From assembly GCF_001421805.1 (NCBI RefSeq), contig NZ_LMLC01000001.1:186001-250000 (forward strand): a stretch of DNA of 64,000 nucleotides, read 5' to 3'. Numbering within the stretch: the stretch's first letter is position 1; every line of letters begins with the position of its first letter. The position numbers and the translations under genes are program-made. Positions 27,209-35,882 of the stretch are shown piece by piece. The notes below the pieces were generated by a model. It saw only the letters and a list, made by a program, of their open reading frames with translations, did not search any database and had not been told where the DNA came from. The stretch is from Sphingomonas sp. Leaf34 (GTDB taxonomy: Bacteria > Pseudomonadota > Alphaproteobacteria > Sphingomonadales > Sphingomonadaceae).

Positions 27209-28264
27209 ATGATGACGCCGCCGGTAACAATCAAGGATGTCGCGCGCGCCGCAGGCGTGTCGCCCAAGACCGTTTCGCGGGTGATGAATGCGGAGGCGCA
27301 TGTTCGCCCAGCGGTGCGGGACCATGTGCTGCGGGTCGTCGCGGAACTGGGCTATCGCCCCAACGCCTACGCCCGCAGCCTGTCGAGTTCGCGATCCTAC
27401 CTCATCGGCTTGTTTTTCGACGATCCGGCATCGGGGTATGCCGCAGAGGTCCAGCTGGGCGCGATGGCCCGCTGCCGCCATCACGGCTATCATCTCGTCG
27501 TCGAACGGATCGACCGCGACGCGCCCGCGCCGCTCGACGAGGTCGCGAGAACGTTGCAGGCCTTGCAACTCGCCGGCGTCATTCTCACCCCGCCGATCGG
27601 CGATTGGTCCGATCTCACCGACCTGCTCGAGCAGCGCGGCATCCCGGTCGTGAAGCTGAATTCATCACAAACCGGCGCGTCGGCCGCGGTGATCCACATC
27701 GACGACTATCAGGCCGCGCGCGATATGACCGAGCACCTCATCATGCTGGGGCATCGCGACATCGCGTTCGTGCAAGGGATCGTATCGCATGATGCCGCCG
27801 GCAAGCGGCTGGCGGGCTTTCGCGATGCGATGCGGTGCGCGGGGATCGACATCAGGGAAGCCTGGATTCAAGCCGGCGACTTCAGTTTCCGGTCGGGCAT
27901 CGCCGCGGGCGACGCGATCCTGTCGACCGAAGACCGTCCCAGCGCGGTGTTTGCCGCCAATGACGAGATGGCTTTGGGTGTTCTGGTGAGCGCCGCGCGC
28001 AGGAACATTGCCGTACCCAAGGCGCTCTCCGTCGTCGGCTTCGACGATGCGCCCATTGCCCGCATGGCATGGCCTCAACTGACGACCATTCGCCAACCCA
28101 ATGCCGTGCTCGCCGGTGTGGCCATCGATATCCTAGCCGACCCCGCGTACCAACAGGCCGGCGACCGGCCCGCGCGATCGGTGCAGGTACCCTATAGCTT
28201 TATCGGCCGCTCAAGCTCGGGACCGGCTCAAGGGGCGAAAACAGGCCAACCGACCGCCGCATAG
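27209..28264 (+). CDS. LacI-family transcriptional repressor
   Basis: 351-residue regulator. The N-terminal helix-turn-helix reads TIKDVARAAGVSPKTVSRVMN, followed by the hinge helix region NAYARSLSSSRSY. The sugar-binding domain includes LIGLFFDDP, VVKLNSSQTGASAAVIHIDDYQAA, GHRDIAFVQG, SAVFAANDEMALGV and LSVVGFDDAPIARMAWPQLTTIRQP, all standard LacI/PurR landmarks. ATG at 27209 or 27212. Its gene follows the MFS gene directly, and two identical palindromes in this locus are its probable operators, placing it as local repressor of the TBDR, GH3 and MFS genes, released by a sugar. Confidence 0.92.
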   Translation: MMTPPVTIKDVARAAGVSPKTVSRVMNAEAHVRPAVRDHVLRVVAELGYRPNAYARSLSSSRSYLIGLFFDDPASGYAAEVQLGAMARCRHHGYHLVVERIDRDAPAPLDEVARTLQALQLAGVILTPPIGDWSDLTDLLEQRGIPVVKLNSSQTGASAAVIHIDDYQAARDMTEHLIMLGHRDIAFVQGIVSHDAAGKRLAGFRDAMRCAGIDIREAWIQAGDFSFRSGIAAGDAILSTEDRPSAVFAANDEMALGVLVSAARRNIAVPKALSVVGFDDAPIARMAWPQLTTIRQPNAVLAGVAIDILADPAYQQAGDRPARSVQVPYSFIGRSSSGPAQGAKTGQPTAA

Positions 28265-28961
28265 CTCGATGGGGTGTTTGCCACCGGGAGGCGGTGTGCC
28301 AGCGCAGTGCCTGTCGGTGGCGACCGATGCGGCGAAAGGCGCTGAGGGAGCGGCATCAGCCGGATTTGCCACCGATCGTCCTGATAGACGTTCGGCATTG
28401 CACGGCATCGACGGCACCATCGCGCCGTAACCGCCACGTGCGACCATCTATCGACCGTCCGTGGCCCTCGCATGGCCAACCGGGACCGCGGCCGTGTCGG
28501 AGCACCGCCACGCCATCGTGACCATGCGGCGGCGATCGGCCGTGGTCGGCGGCGGTGGTCGGCAACGCGAACGCTGCCGCACGACGGCCCAAAACGTCAT
28601 TTGCCGGCACCGATCCCTGGGCTGACCTGGCGCACAGACCTACGGTCCTTTGCTATCGGCTAAGGCGATGGACAAGTCTTGGCGCGGCATGGCATTGTCG
28701 ACGGTCGCCGAAAAACATGGTTCACACTGGATGAATGCCTACCGTTCCCCTTCCTACTCCCTGATCTTTATCGGTCAGTATGATAGGATAGGCGTTCGGA
28801 ATGCGCCGTATATTGCGCTATCGGGATAGCTTGCGCTCTCTGGCATTAAACTACCCCATACTGTGGGTCTTCAATACATATTAGTCAGATAATATTGCGA
28901 TAGTCTCGATTGCCATAGTCAGCCTCGGCCTCCGAACGGTTCGATTCAGATCTACAATTTA
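28265..28961. other. Non-coding spacer with an AT-rich island
   Basis: About 700 bases with no supported gene. The first 460 bases are GC-rich with meaningless short frames. From about 28,730 to 28,990 the composition becomes clearly AT-richer (runs such as ATATTAGTCAGATAATATTG near 28,880), unlike anything else in the window. This marks the left edge of the injection-system operon and may be an acquisition boundary or a regulatory region. No direct repeats or integrase relic were found. Confidence 0.5.
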
Positions 28962-28990
28962 TTGACAGGCCGTTCCAGCTCACGGACACT
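28962..28990 (+). promoter_or_regulatory. Candidate sigma-70 promoter for the injection-system operon
   Basis: TTGACA at 28962-28967, a 17-base spacer and GACACT at 28985-28990 form a good -35/-10 pair. It would start transcription near 28,997, about 110 bases before the TTG start of the first gene, and rules out the in-frame GTG at 28991 as the start codon. Confidence 0.5.
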
Positions 28991-29107
28991 GTGCACATAT
29001 TCAAGGTCTTCTGGCGCGAGTCGCGGCAGCATGTACCGCGTACCGACATTGAACAGCATGAAGTCTGGCGACCGTCTTTCAGTAGGCGGGCGCAACAGGA
29101 GGAACTG

Positions 29108-30139
29108 TTGGCTGCGCTGATGATCGACGCTATGCAGCTATGGGGGGCGTGGACCGCGTTGTCGTCCGATGGAATGACTCCATCCGCCGGGCTGACCATC
29201 GTCGGGGATGCTGCCACCGAGACGCCGAGCGGCGACGCGCGGTCGCTCGTGGCGCAGAGTGCGGGGCCGGTGCTCGACCATCGTCTGCGCCGCAGCATCG
29301 CGCCGCTGGATCTCGCGCCCTGGCCGGAACTGCGGCTGACGTGGCAGGCCAATATAGCGACCGGGTCGCGCGCCGACGCCCCCTTCTTCCTCGAACTGCG
29401 GCTGGGATCCGCCGCAGCCCCGATCGGTTCGTCCGGCAATGACTGGCGTCGGCGGCTGCCGCTCGATCGCGCCGATCGGTGGGAGTCGCCGCGATTCAGT
29501 CTGATCGATCTGCCGCCGTTGGTCCGTGCCGCCGTGAACCAGATCGAACTGCGCTGCGTGGCGAATACGCCGTTCGTCGCGCGCCTCGACGCACTCGCCG
29601 CCGCGCGCGCATCGATACCAGCCGACATCGACGCGGCCTTGCTCGCCCGGCTCGACGCGAAGATCAGCATCGCCGGCGTGCCGGTGGCGGCGCAGATCGT
29701 GGCGGCGGGCGCGCCGCTGCCCGCAACGCTGCCGCTGCTCCTCCTCCAGCCCTATGATCTGCAGCCCGCCTGGGCGCTCGATGCCGCAGGCGTCACGCCC
29801 GCCGATTTCACCGGCGGCGGGCTGCGTCTGCGCGGGGCCAGCGAAGCGTTCACGCTCGATTACGCGGTCGAGGCGCGCGCCGCGACGCGGGCCGATCAGG
29901 CCGCGCTGGTCGATTTCCTGCTCGATGCGCTACCCCGCCAGGGCACGATCGCCGTCAACGACGCGGCGCTGCGCCTCGAATGGGTCACGGCGCCCGTCCG
30001 CGACCGCGCCTTCGCGATCGAACGCCAGCTGATCCATCTGCGCGTGACCGCGTGGCGCGAGCGCGGCGTCCCGGTGGTCGTCGTCCCCGTCAAGGCGATC
30101 ACGACGACCATCGATCCGCGGGAGAGGGCCGGTGGATGA
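29108..30139 (+). CDS. Injection-system protein 1, possible tail terminator/cap
   Basis: 343 residues from a TTG at 29108, which has AGGAGGA six bases upstream; the alternative ATG at 29120 would be 17 bases away from it. I do not recognise the family with certainty. The middle has RADAPFFLELRLG and a SIPADIDAALLARLDAKISIAG linker; the C-terminal third (FTLDYAVEARAATRADQAAL, LLDALPRQGTIAVN, LRLEWV) resembles the fold pattern of phage tail-terminator proteins, which cap the sheath and tube. Its position before the sheath gene fits the cap (Pvc16-like) place in several extracellular injection systems. First gene of the operon; its stop overlaps the next start by eight bases. Confidence 0.55.
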   Translation: MAALMIDAMQLWGAWTALSSDGMTPSAGLTIVGDAATETPSGDARSLVAQSAGPVLDHRLRRSIAPLDLAPWPELRLTWQANIATGSRADAPFFLELRLGSAAAPIGSSGNDWRRRLPLDRADRWESPRFSLIDLPPLVRAAVNQIELRCVANTPFVARLDALAAARASIPADIDAALLARLDAKISIAGVPVAAQIVAAGAPLPATLPLLLLQPYDLQPAWALDAAGVTPADFTGGGLRLRGASEAFTLDYAVEARAATRADQAALVDFLLDALPRQGTIAVNDAALRLEWVTAPVRDRAFAIERQLIHLRVTAWRERGVPVVVVPVKAITTTIDPRERAGG

Positions 30140-30431
30140 TCGCGTGATCCTCTACAATCCTCGCCGCCAGCCGGTCGAATTGCACGCCGACGGCGAGGTG
30201 GTCGTCGTGGCTGCTGGCGAGCGCGTCGAACGCGTTCGATCGCGCCAGATCGACCGCCTGATCGCCGGCGGTGCGCTCCAGCATGTCGGCGCATCCCCGC
30301 CGGATGTGCCCCGCGTGGCCCTGGATGCGACGCCGCCCCCTGAACAGCCTGATCCGCCTGATCCGCCTGATCCACCTGAAGCGCCGGAATCGCCGCGCCG
30401 ACGCCCCGACCTTCCTCGCCGCCCCGTTTAG
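30132..30431 (+). CDS. Small proline-tailed protein of the injection-system operon
   Basis: 99 residues from a GTG at 30132, with GGAGAGGG upstream and an eight-base overlap with the previous gene. The N-terminal 50 residues form a compact unit (RVILYNPRRQPVELHADGEV, then VVVAAGERVERVRSRQID and LIAGGALQHV); the tail is Pro/Asp/Glu-rich with PDP-PDP-PDP-PEAPESP. Similar small proteins with a short beta domain occur near tail sheath genes, but no function is known. The coding DNA of the tail holds three 9-base tandem repeats. Confidence 0.6.
   Translation: MDDRVILYNPRRQPVELHADGEVVVVAAGERVERVRSRQIDRLIAGGALQHVGASPPDVPRVALDATPPPEQPDPPDPPDPPEAPESPRRRPDLPRRPV
30348..30374 (+). repeat. Three 9-bp tandem repeats coding for the proline tail
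   Basis: CCTGATCCG, CCTGATCCG and CCTGATCCA lie head to tail and encode PDP units in the small protein before the sheath gene. Confidence 0.9.
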
Positions 30432-30444
30432 CAGGAGCACGCCC

Positions 30445-32544
30445 ATGCCCAATATCGGCCTGAACATCCGCGAAGTGGACGGCTCTGCCAGTCCCTCGAT
30501 CGTCGCCGCCTCCACCTCGGTCGCGGCGTTCAACGTGCTGACCCGGCGCGGGGTCGCCAACCGGCCTGTCCGGATCGACCGGTTCGACCAGTTCGTCGAG
30601 CGATTTGGCAGCTATTGTCCGGCAGGGCTCGGCGCCTACCTCGTCAAGGGCTTTTTCGACAATGGCGGCCGCGCGGCCTATATCAACCGGGTCGTCTCCT
30701 CGGACCCGGCAACGGGGCATCTTGCCGCGTCGCTGTCGCTCAAGGATGCGGCGGCGGCATCGACGTTGCGCCTGTTCGCCGGTTTCCGCGGCGCCAAGGA
30801 CCCCGGGCGCTGGGGCGATGGCCTCGCCATCAAGGTCGAGCCCAGCCCGGCGTTCGAGACGCGGCTGCGCGAAGGCGCGCGGGCATCGATCGTATCGGCC
30901 GCCGCGCTGCCCGCGACCGCCGACCTTTCGGCGCTGCCCTCGCTGGCGCTGACGGTCGACGGCACCGACCAGACCATCACCTTCCAACCCGCCGATTTCG
31001 CCGATCCCGCCAACGCCACCCCAGGCGAGGTCGCCGCGGCGATCAACGCGCGCCAGAGCAAGGTCGTCGCGGCGATCAATCCGGGCGGCAAGCTCGTGCT
31101 CACGTCCTCCGGCGAAATCGCGCATCTCGCCAATAGCTGGACCAGCGTCGGCGTCCGCGCGCCTAATGCCGCGACCGGTTTCCCCGCGATCGTCGCGGAG
31201 AGCTTTGCCGCGCCCGCGGCGGTGGCGCCGACCGGCGCGACACTGCGCCGCAGCGACGCGTTCATGCCCGGCGATGCGCTCGAAATCACCGATCCGGCAA
31301 CGCCGGCGAACCGCGCCTTCGCCAAGCTGATGACGCGCAACGATCTGACGGGTGCGATCACCTGGGCACCCGCAATTGCCAACATCGCGACGTGGAAGGG
31401 CCGCGAGATCCGCGTGCGCGCCGTCCGCTTCAAGCTGATCGTCGCGCAAGGCGGAACCGATCCGGCGAATGTCGCGGAAGTGTGGGACGGGCTGTCGATG
31501 GAGGCGGACACCGCCGATTACGCGCCGGCGCGGCTCAATCACCCGATGACCGGATCGCGGTTCGTGTTCGCCGAAGACCTGTTGAGCGCGAGCTTGGTCG
31601 GCGCGGATCTGCCGGTCGGCGCCAGTTTCGCGCCGCTCGCCGGTGGTCGCGACGGCGCGCCCTCGGCGGCCGATTTCGTCGGCGATCCCGCCGCGCGCAC
31701 GGGTTTCCATGCGTTCGACACCGCCGCGGTCCAGCTCGTCGCGTGCGAACGCAGCGACCCCGCGGTCGTGATCGGTGGCCTCGCCTATTGCCAGGCCCGC
31801 GAGGACTGCATGTATGTCGGCGCGACGCCGGAGGGCGTGGTGGGTGCCGATGCCGTCGCCTACGGCCAGGCGTTTCAGGGCCGCAAGGTGTACGGCGCGC
31901 TCTACAGCCCCTGGATCGTCGTGTCCGATCCGCAGGGCGTCGGCGATGCCCCGCAGCGGACGATCCCGCCGACTGGCCACATCATGGGCGTCTATGCGCG
32001 GATCGACGGGTTACGCGGCGTGTGGAAAGCGCCGGCCGGCGACGAGGCCAACCTCGCCGGCGCGATCGACGTGACCTATCGCATGACCGACGAGGAGCAC
32101 ACGCAGCTTGTCAAGGAGGGCAGCGTCAACGGGATCCGGGCGATGCCCCGCGCCGGCATCGTCATCGATGCCTCGCGGACGCTGAGCACCGATACGCGCT
32201 GGCTGTATGTCAACGTCCGGCTGCTGTTCAACCTGGTCAAGTCGAGCCTGAAGGACGGGCTGCGCTGGGTCCGCCAGGAACCGAACCGCGCGCAGCTGTG
32301 GAATTCGATCAACTACGGCACGGTAACGCCGTTCCTCCTCGGGCTGTGGCGACGCGGCGCGTTCGGGACGGGCAATCCCGCCGATGTGTTCACCGTCATC
32401 TGCGACACGACCAACAATCCGCCCGACCAGGTCGATCAGGGCATCCTCAACCTCGAAGTCTATTTTTACCCGTCCCGGCCCGCCGAGACGATCCTCATCA
32501 CCGTCGGCCAGCAACCGTCGGGCGGCGTCGTCGCCGAGCAGTGA
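30445..32544 (+). CDS. Contractile tail sheath protein
   Basis: 699-residue sheath subunit that wraps the inner tube and contracts to drive it through a target envelope. ATG at 30445 with GCAGGAG upstream. The N-terminus (GLNIREVDGSASPSIVAAST, then TSVAAFNVLTRRGVANRPVR) and the glycine-rich YLVKGFFDNGGRAAYINRVV are standard for the sheath family. The conserved C-terminal domain is clear: GIVIDASRTLSTDTRWLYVN, RLLFNLVKSSLKDGLRWVRQ, EPNRAQLWNSINYGTVTPFL, and the extended C-terminal arm ending ILNLEVYFYPSRPAETILIT. It is longer than Afp/PVC sheaths (about 350-500 aa) and close to T4 gp18, because of a large variable domain in residues 100-330. Only one sheath gene is present. Confidence 0.93.
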   Translation: MPNIGLNIREVDGSASPSIVAASTSVAAFNVLTRRGVANRPVRIDRFDQFVERFGSYCPAGLGAYLVKGFFDNGGRAAYINRVVSSDPATGHLAASLSLKDAAAASTLRLFAGFRGAKDPGRWGDGLAIKVEPSPAFETRLREGARASIVSAAALPATADLSALPSLALTVDGTDQTITFQPADFADPANATPGEVAAAINARQSKVVAAINPGGKLVLTSSGEIAHLANSWTSVGVRAPNAATGFPAIVAESFAAPAAVAPTGATLRRSDAFMPGDALEITDPATPANRAFAKLMTRNDLTGAITWAPAIANIATWKGREIRVRAVRFKLIVAQGGTDPANVAEVWDGLSMEADTADYAPARLNHPMTGSRFVFAEDLLSASLVGADLPVGASFAPLAGGRDGAPSAADFVGDPAARTGFHAFDTAAVQLVACERSDPAVVIGGLAYCQAREDCMYVGATPEGVVGADAVAYGQAFQGRKVYGALYSPWIVVSDPQGVGDAPQRTIPPTGHIMGVYARIDGLRGVWKAPAGDEANLAGAIDVTYRMTDEEHTQLVKEGSVNGIRAMPRAGIVIDASRTLSTDTRWLYVNVRLLFNLVKSSLKDGLRWVRQEPNRAQLWNSINYGTVTPFLLGLWRRGAFGTGNPADVFTVICDTTNNPPDQVDQGILNLEVYFYPSRPAETILITVGQQPSGGVVAEQ

Positions 32545-32572
32545 CGCCACCGTCCAGCCAGGAGAAACTGCG

Positions 32573-33043
32573 ATGCCTCTCGTCGGAAATATCTGGGAAA
32601 GCTACCGCGCGAACGAGTTCGTGCTGATGGTCGAAGGGGTTGAAAGCCCCGGCGTGTCGAAGGTCTCGGGGTTGTCCGAAGGCGAGCTGGAATCGGTCGA
32701 ACAGCCCGATGGCGCGTCGCTCAGGGTCTACAAGCTCGCCGGCTCCAAGGTGAAATTCGAATCGCTGACGGTCGAGCGCTATGTCGACGGCAGTCCGCAG
32801 GACAAGGTGTTCCGCGACTGGTTCCAGTCGACCTTCCGGCTCAACGTCACCGATCAGGGATCGTCGGGCGTCCGCAAGAACGGGATGATCGTCAAGCGCC
32901 ACAACGGTGCCGACGTCCTCACCTTCGCCTTTTACGGCGCCTGGGTGAAGTCGTCGAAATTCACCGATCTCGAGGCGGGGAGCACGACGCTGCTCAAGCA
33001 GACGATCGTGCTGGAGCATGAGGGATTGGAGCGCGTCGGATGA
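32573..33043 (+). CDS. Contractile tail tube protein (gp19/Hcp-like)
   Basis: 156-residue inner tube subunit. ATG at 32573 after AGGAGA. It reads PLVGNIWESYRANEFVLMVE, then SPGVSKVSGLSEGELESVEQ, the standard opening of T4 gp19-type tube proteins, and ends TTLLKQTIVLEHEGLERV. It polymerises into the hollow tube inside the sheath. The stop overlaps the start of the next gene (ATGA). Confidence 0.92.
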   Translation: MPLVGNIWESYRANEFVLMVEGVESPGVSKVSGLSEGELESVEQPDGASLRVYKLAGSKVKFESLTVERYVDGSPQDKVFRDWFQSTFRLNVTDQGSSGVRKNGMIVKRHNGADVLTFAFYGAWVKSSKFTDLEAGSTTLLKQTIVLEHEGLERVG

Positions 33044-33846
33044 ATATGCACGAGGAGTTTCCGCTCGATCGCGCGCAGCCCGCCAGCGGTCATCGCACGC
33101 TGCCGTTCACGCTGCCGATCGGAGTCACCGACGAGGATGGCGCGATCCGCCGCGACGGCGCGTTGCGCAAGATGACCGGCCGCGAGGAGGCGATCCTCGC
33201 CGACACGCAGAACCAGCGCAACGGCGGCAAGCTCGTCACCGAGCTGCTGCATGGCTGTATCGTCGATCTCGGCGGCGAGCCGGTATCGCCGGTCGTCGTC
33301 GCCAACATGTATTCGGCGGATCGCAACTATCTGTTGCTGCGGTTGCGCGCGATCACCTTCGGCGCCGCGCTGGAGGCGAGCTACAAATGCCCGTCCTGCG
33401 GCCATGGCTGGGAGGTGACCGAGGACCTCGACGACCTCCCGGTCCGCTCGCTCGAAGAGGGCGAGCGCGTCGAGCCGATCCTGGTCGAGCTGGAGGACGG
33501 CTATCTCGACCGGGCGGGGATGCTGCACACCGCAATGGTGCTGCGGCTGCCGACCGGGGCCGACGAAAGTGCGGTCGCCGCACAGATGCGCAAGAACCCC
33601 TCGCTCGGTAAGAACGCATTGCTCGCGCGCTGCATGGTTTCTCTTGGTGACGTCCCGGCGCACCGGCTCGAGGCGCTGGGACCCAAGATGCTCGTCGACC
33701 TGACGATGACCGACCGCCGGCTGATCGATCGCGCGCTGAATTCGGCCGCACCCGGGGTGGACCTGATCCGACCGATCGAGTGTCCAGCATGCGGCAACGA
33801 GTTCAAGGCCAATCTGGATCTGTCGCGTTTTTTAGCAGTGGAGTGA
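33040..33846 (+). CDS. Baseplate/hub assembly protein with two CxxC pairs (T4 gp26-like)
   Basis: 268-residue protein. It begins with a region like T4 baseplate family proteins (RTLPFTLPIGVTDEDGAIRR, then MTGREEAILAD), found after tube genes in many injection systems. Two CxxC pairs, CPSCG at residues 117-120 and CPACG at 248-251, are spaced to make one zinc site by bringing the two ends together. ATG at 33040 overlaps the tube gene stop. Its family role is in baseplate-hub or tail assembly; whether it stays in the particle is not known. Confidence 0.78.
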   Translation: MNMHEEFPLDRAQPASGHRTLPFTLPIGVTDEDGAIRRDGALRKMTGREEAILADTQNQRNGGKLVTELLHGCIVDLGGEPVSPVVVANMYSADRNYLLLRLRAITFGAALEASYKCPSCGHGWEVTEDLDDLPVRSLEEGERVEPILVELEDGYLDRAGMLHTAMVLRLPTGADESAVAAQMRKNPSLGKNALLARCMVSLGDVPAHRLEALGPKMLVDLTMTDRRLIDRALNSAAPGVDLIRPIECPACGNEFKANLDLSRFLAVE

Positions 33847-34013
33847 ATTTGGAGGGTCTGAGGCGCGAACTGTTCTTCCTCGCCTACCATCTTCACTGGT
33901 CCTGGAGCGAAATCATGTCGATGCCTACTGACGAGAGACAGGCGTTTGCCGCCTTGCTCCGCGAGCAGATCGAACGCGAGAACGCCGAGATTAATGCGGC
34001 GCGGCGGGGCTGA
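33843..34013 (+). CDS. Small DUF6760-like protein
   Basis: 56 residues from a GTG at 33843 that overlaps the previous stop as GTGA. Reads LRRELFFLAYHLHWSWSEIM, then MPTDERQAFAALLREQIERE, matching the short helical DUF6760 proteins that sit after the gp26-like gene in phage-tail-like clusters. A longer frame to 33780 exists but lies inside the preceding gene. Probably an assembly partner or chaperone of its neighbour. Confidence 0.7.
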   Translation: MNLEGLRRELFFLAYHLHWSWSEIMSMPTDERQAFAALLREQIERENAEINAARRG

Positions 34014-34016
34014 CGG

Positions 34017-35882
34017 GTGCCGATCGCGCTTTTCCTCCAACAGCAATTGGGCCGGCTGGCAAGGGTGATGCCGCCGCTCGACCGCTGGCGCGCGGTGCTT
34101 GCGATCGAGGCGCTGGTCATCGATCGTGCGCGCGGTGCGTTTTTGTCGAACTGGTTCGGCGCACGCCTGCCGCGCGCGGGCGACGCGCTGCTGATCGGGA
34201 TCACCAATCTCGATGCGCTGGCGGCGCAGTATCGCCTGGCCCGCGCGCCGTCGGTGGCAGGGGCGAGCGGGCCCAATCTCGTCGAGCCGCTGGCAGGACT
34301 GACCGGCATGGCGCTCGGGCTCATATTGTCGCCGTCGGGCATCGTTCTCGCCCTCTACGGGCTACTGGGCAGCGCGACTGGAAAGCTGCCGCGAATCCTG
34401 TTCCATCTGCTGTTCAGCACGTCCTTCCTTGGTCGTGCGGCGGCGTTCGGGATCGGCGCCGGGGTAGCCGGTGCAGGGCTCGGCGTAGCGGCGATCCTGC
34501 TGCCGGTCAGCGTGATCGGCGCGATCCTCTATGTCGTGGCCACCGCCGGCGTACCGAACGCGGTCCAGTTGGGGCTCGAGGCGCTTGGCGCACTGGCGCG
34601 GCTGTTCGTGGCCCTGCCGCACCTCGTGGCGCGCCTGCTCGGGCCGCGCTCGGACATCGGCAACCCGCTGATCGCGTCGCTGCTCGGGCTGCTCGATCGG
34701 CTGGCGGGGCTGTTCGCGCAGGGGCTTGGCGCGTTCGCAGGGGTCGTCCGGCGGATCGGCCCGCTGATCCTGCCGTGGACGCTCGAATTCCTGGCGATCC
34801 AGCGACTTGCCGACGCGACCATCGCGCTGGTCGCCGCGATCATCGACGACGCGCGCGCGCCGCTCGAATGGTTGTGGAGCGGCGCGCCGGGTGCGCTGCC
34901 CGACCTGCTCGCCAGCCTGTTGCAGGGCGTCATGACGGGCATCGACCGGATGATCGCGCTTGTCACCGAAGCGCTTTGGACCCTTGCCGTCCAGTTCATC
35001 ATCGGCGCCTTCCTGGCCAACGCCTATACCCGCAACGATCTGGACGCGACCATCGGCGCCGCGCGCAATATTCTGGTCAGGATCCCGCTGATCGCGACGT
35101 TCCGGGCGCTTGGCCGCGTCGTGACCCTCGTCAGGACGATCATCCCGCCCGCGCCGACGCCGCCCTCGCCGGCTGGCGGATCGACGGGGTCGATGCTGCC
35201 TGCCGCGGCGCCGAAATGGCCCGGGCTGCCGGACCCGGCCGTGGTGGAGGGCCTGATCGGGCCGCGTCCCGCGGCGCCGACGCTGGAGAATGCCGAGGCG
35301 CTGCTCGATCCTCAATCGCTGCTCGGATCGGGCGCGCGGTTCACGATCGGCGCGCTGCCGGCCGATACGGTCGCGCCGTTCCGGCTGACCGACGAAGCGC
35401 GGGCGATGATCGCGCAATTGACGCGCGCACCCGCCAGCATCGTCGCGGATCAACTGGCAGCGACGGTCGCGGACGCGGCCGCCGCGCCGGCTCCGGTGAT
35501 CGGTTTGGCGCGGGCGCGTGAACTTCTGCCGTTGCTGATGGACATCGTACCGGCCGCGATGGTCGAGCAAGGGCGCGCGGCGATCGAGGAGCGCCGGGCA
35601 GAGGCACACAGCCTCATCGCGGAGAGCCTGATGCCGCTCATCCGCGCGCACCTGCCTGCGTTGCGCCCGATGCTCGCCGCGATCGACGCAGTCGTCGTCG
35701 CGCAGGCGGACATGACCGCCGACCAGCATCCGGTACGCCTCGTACCCGACAATGGCCGACTGCGCCCGATCATCGGCCGGCTGACGATAATGCTCCCCGA
35801 TGGCGATCCCGCGACGGCGCGCAACTTCGCCAACGACCTGACCGGGCTGCTGCGCGCGCAACCCTATCTGGCGGCGGCATGA
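34017..35882 (+). CDS. Large hydrophobic protein A of the injection system (unknown family)
   Basis: 621 residues from a GTG at 34017, three bases after the previous stop. No family recognised. It is Ala/Leu/Ile-rich and helical. Strongly hydrophobic stretches are near residues 97-118 (MALGLILSPSGIVLALYGLL) and 140-180 (FGIGAGVAGAGLGVAAILLP, VSVIGAILYVVATAG), with amphipathic helices after that. A Pro-rich linker at about 378-400 (PPAPTPPSPAGG) separates a more polar C-terminal helical part. The position, just after the tube and assembly genes and before the hub genes, is where a tape-measure protein is expected. It could be a tape measure, a membrane anchor or cargo; the sequence does not decide. 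The stop overlaps the next ATG. Confidence 0.7.
   Translation: MPIALFLQQQLGRLARVMPPLDRWRAVLAIEALVIDRARGAFLSNWFGARLPRAGDALLIGITNLDALAAQYRLARAPSVAGASGPNLVEPLAGLTGMALGLILSPSGIVLALYGLLGSATGKLPRILFHLLFSTSFLGRAAAFGIGAGVAGAGLGVAAILLPVSVIGAILYVVATAGVPNAVQLGLEALGALARLFVALPHLVARLLGPRSDIGNPLIASLLGLLDRLAGLFAQGLGAFAGVVRRIGPLILPWTLEFLAIQRLADATIALVAAIIDDARAPLEWLWSGAPGALPDLLASLLQGVMTGIDRMIALVTEALWTLAVQFIIGAFLANAYTRNDLDATIGAARNILVRIPLIATFRALGRVVTLVRTIIPPAPTPPSPAGGSTGSMLPAAAPKWPGLPDPAVVEGLIGPRPAAPTLENAEALLDPQSLLGSGARFTIGALPADTVAPFRLTDEARAMIAQLTRAPASIVADQLAATVADAAAAPAPVIGLARARELLPLLMDIVPAAMVEQGRAAIEERRAEAHSLIAESLMPLIRAHLPALRPMLAAIDAVVVAQADMTADQHPVRLVPDNGRLRPIIGRLTIMLPDGDPATARNFANDLTGLLRAQPYLAAA

Noticed and set aside
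28991..29107. GTG start at 28991 for the first injection-system gene
   Set aside because: It coincides with the start of transcription expected from the promoter at 28962 and has no ribosome site; TTG at 29108 has AGGAGGA.
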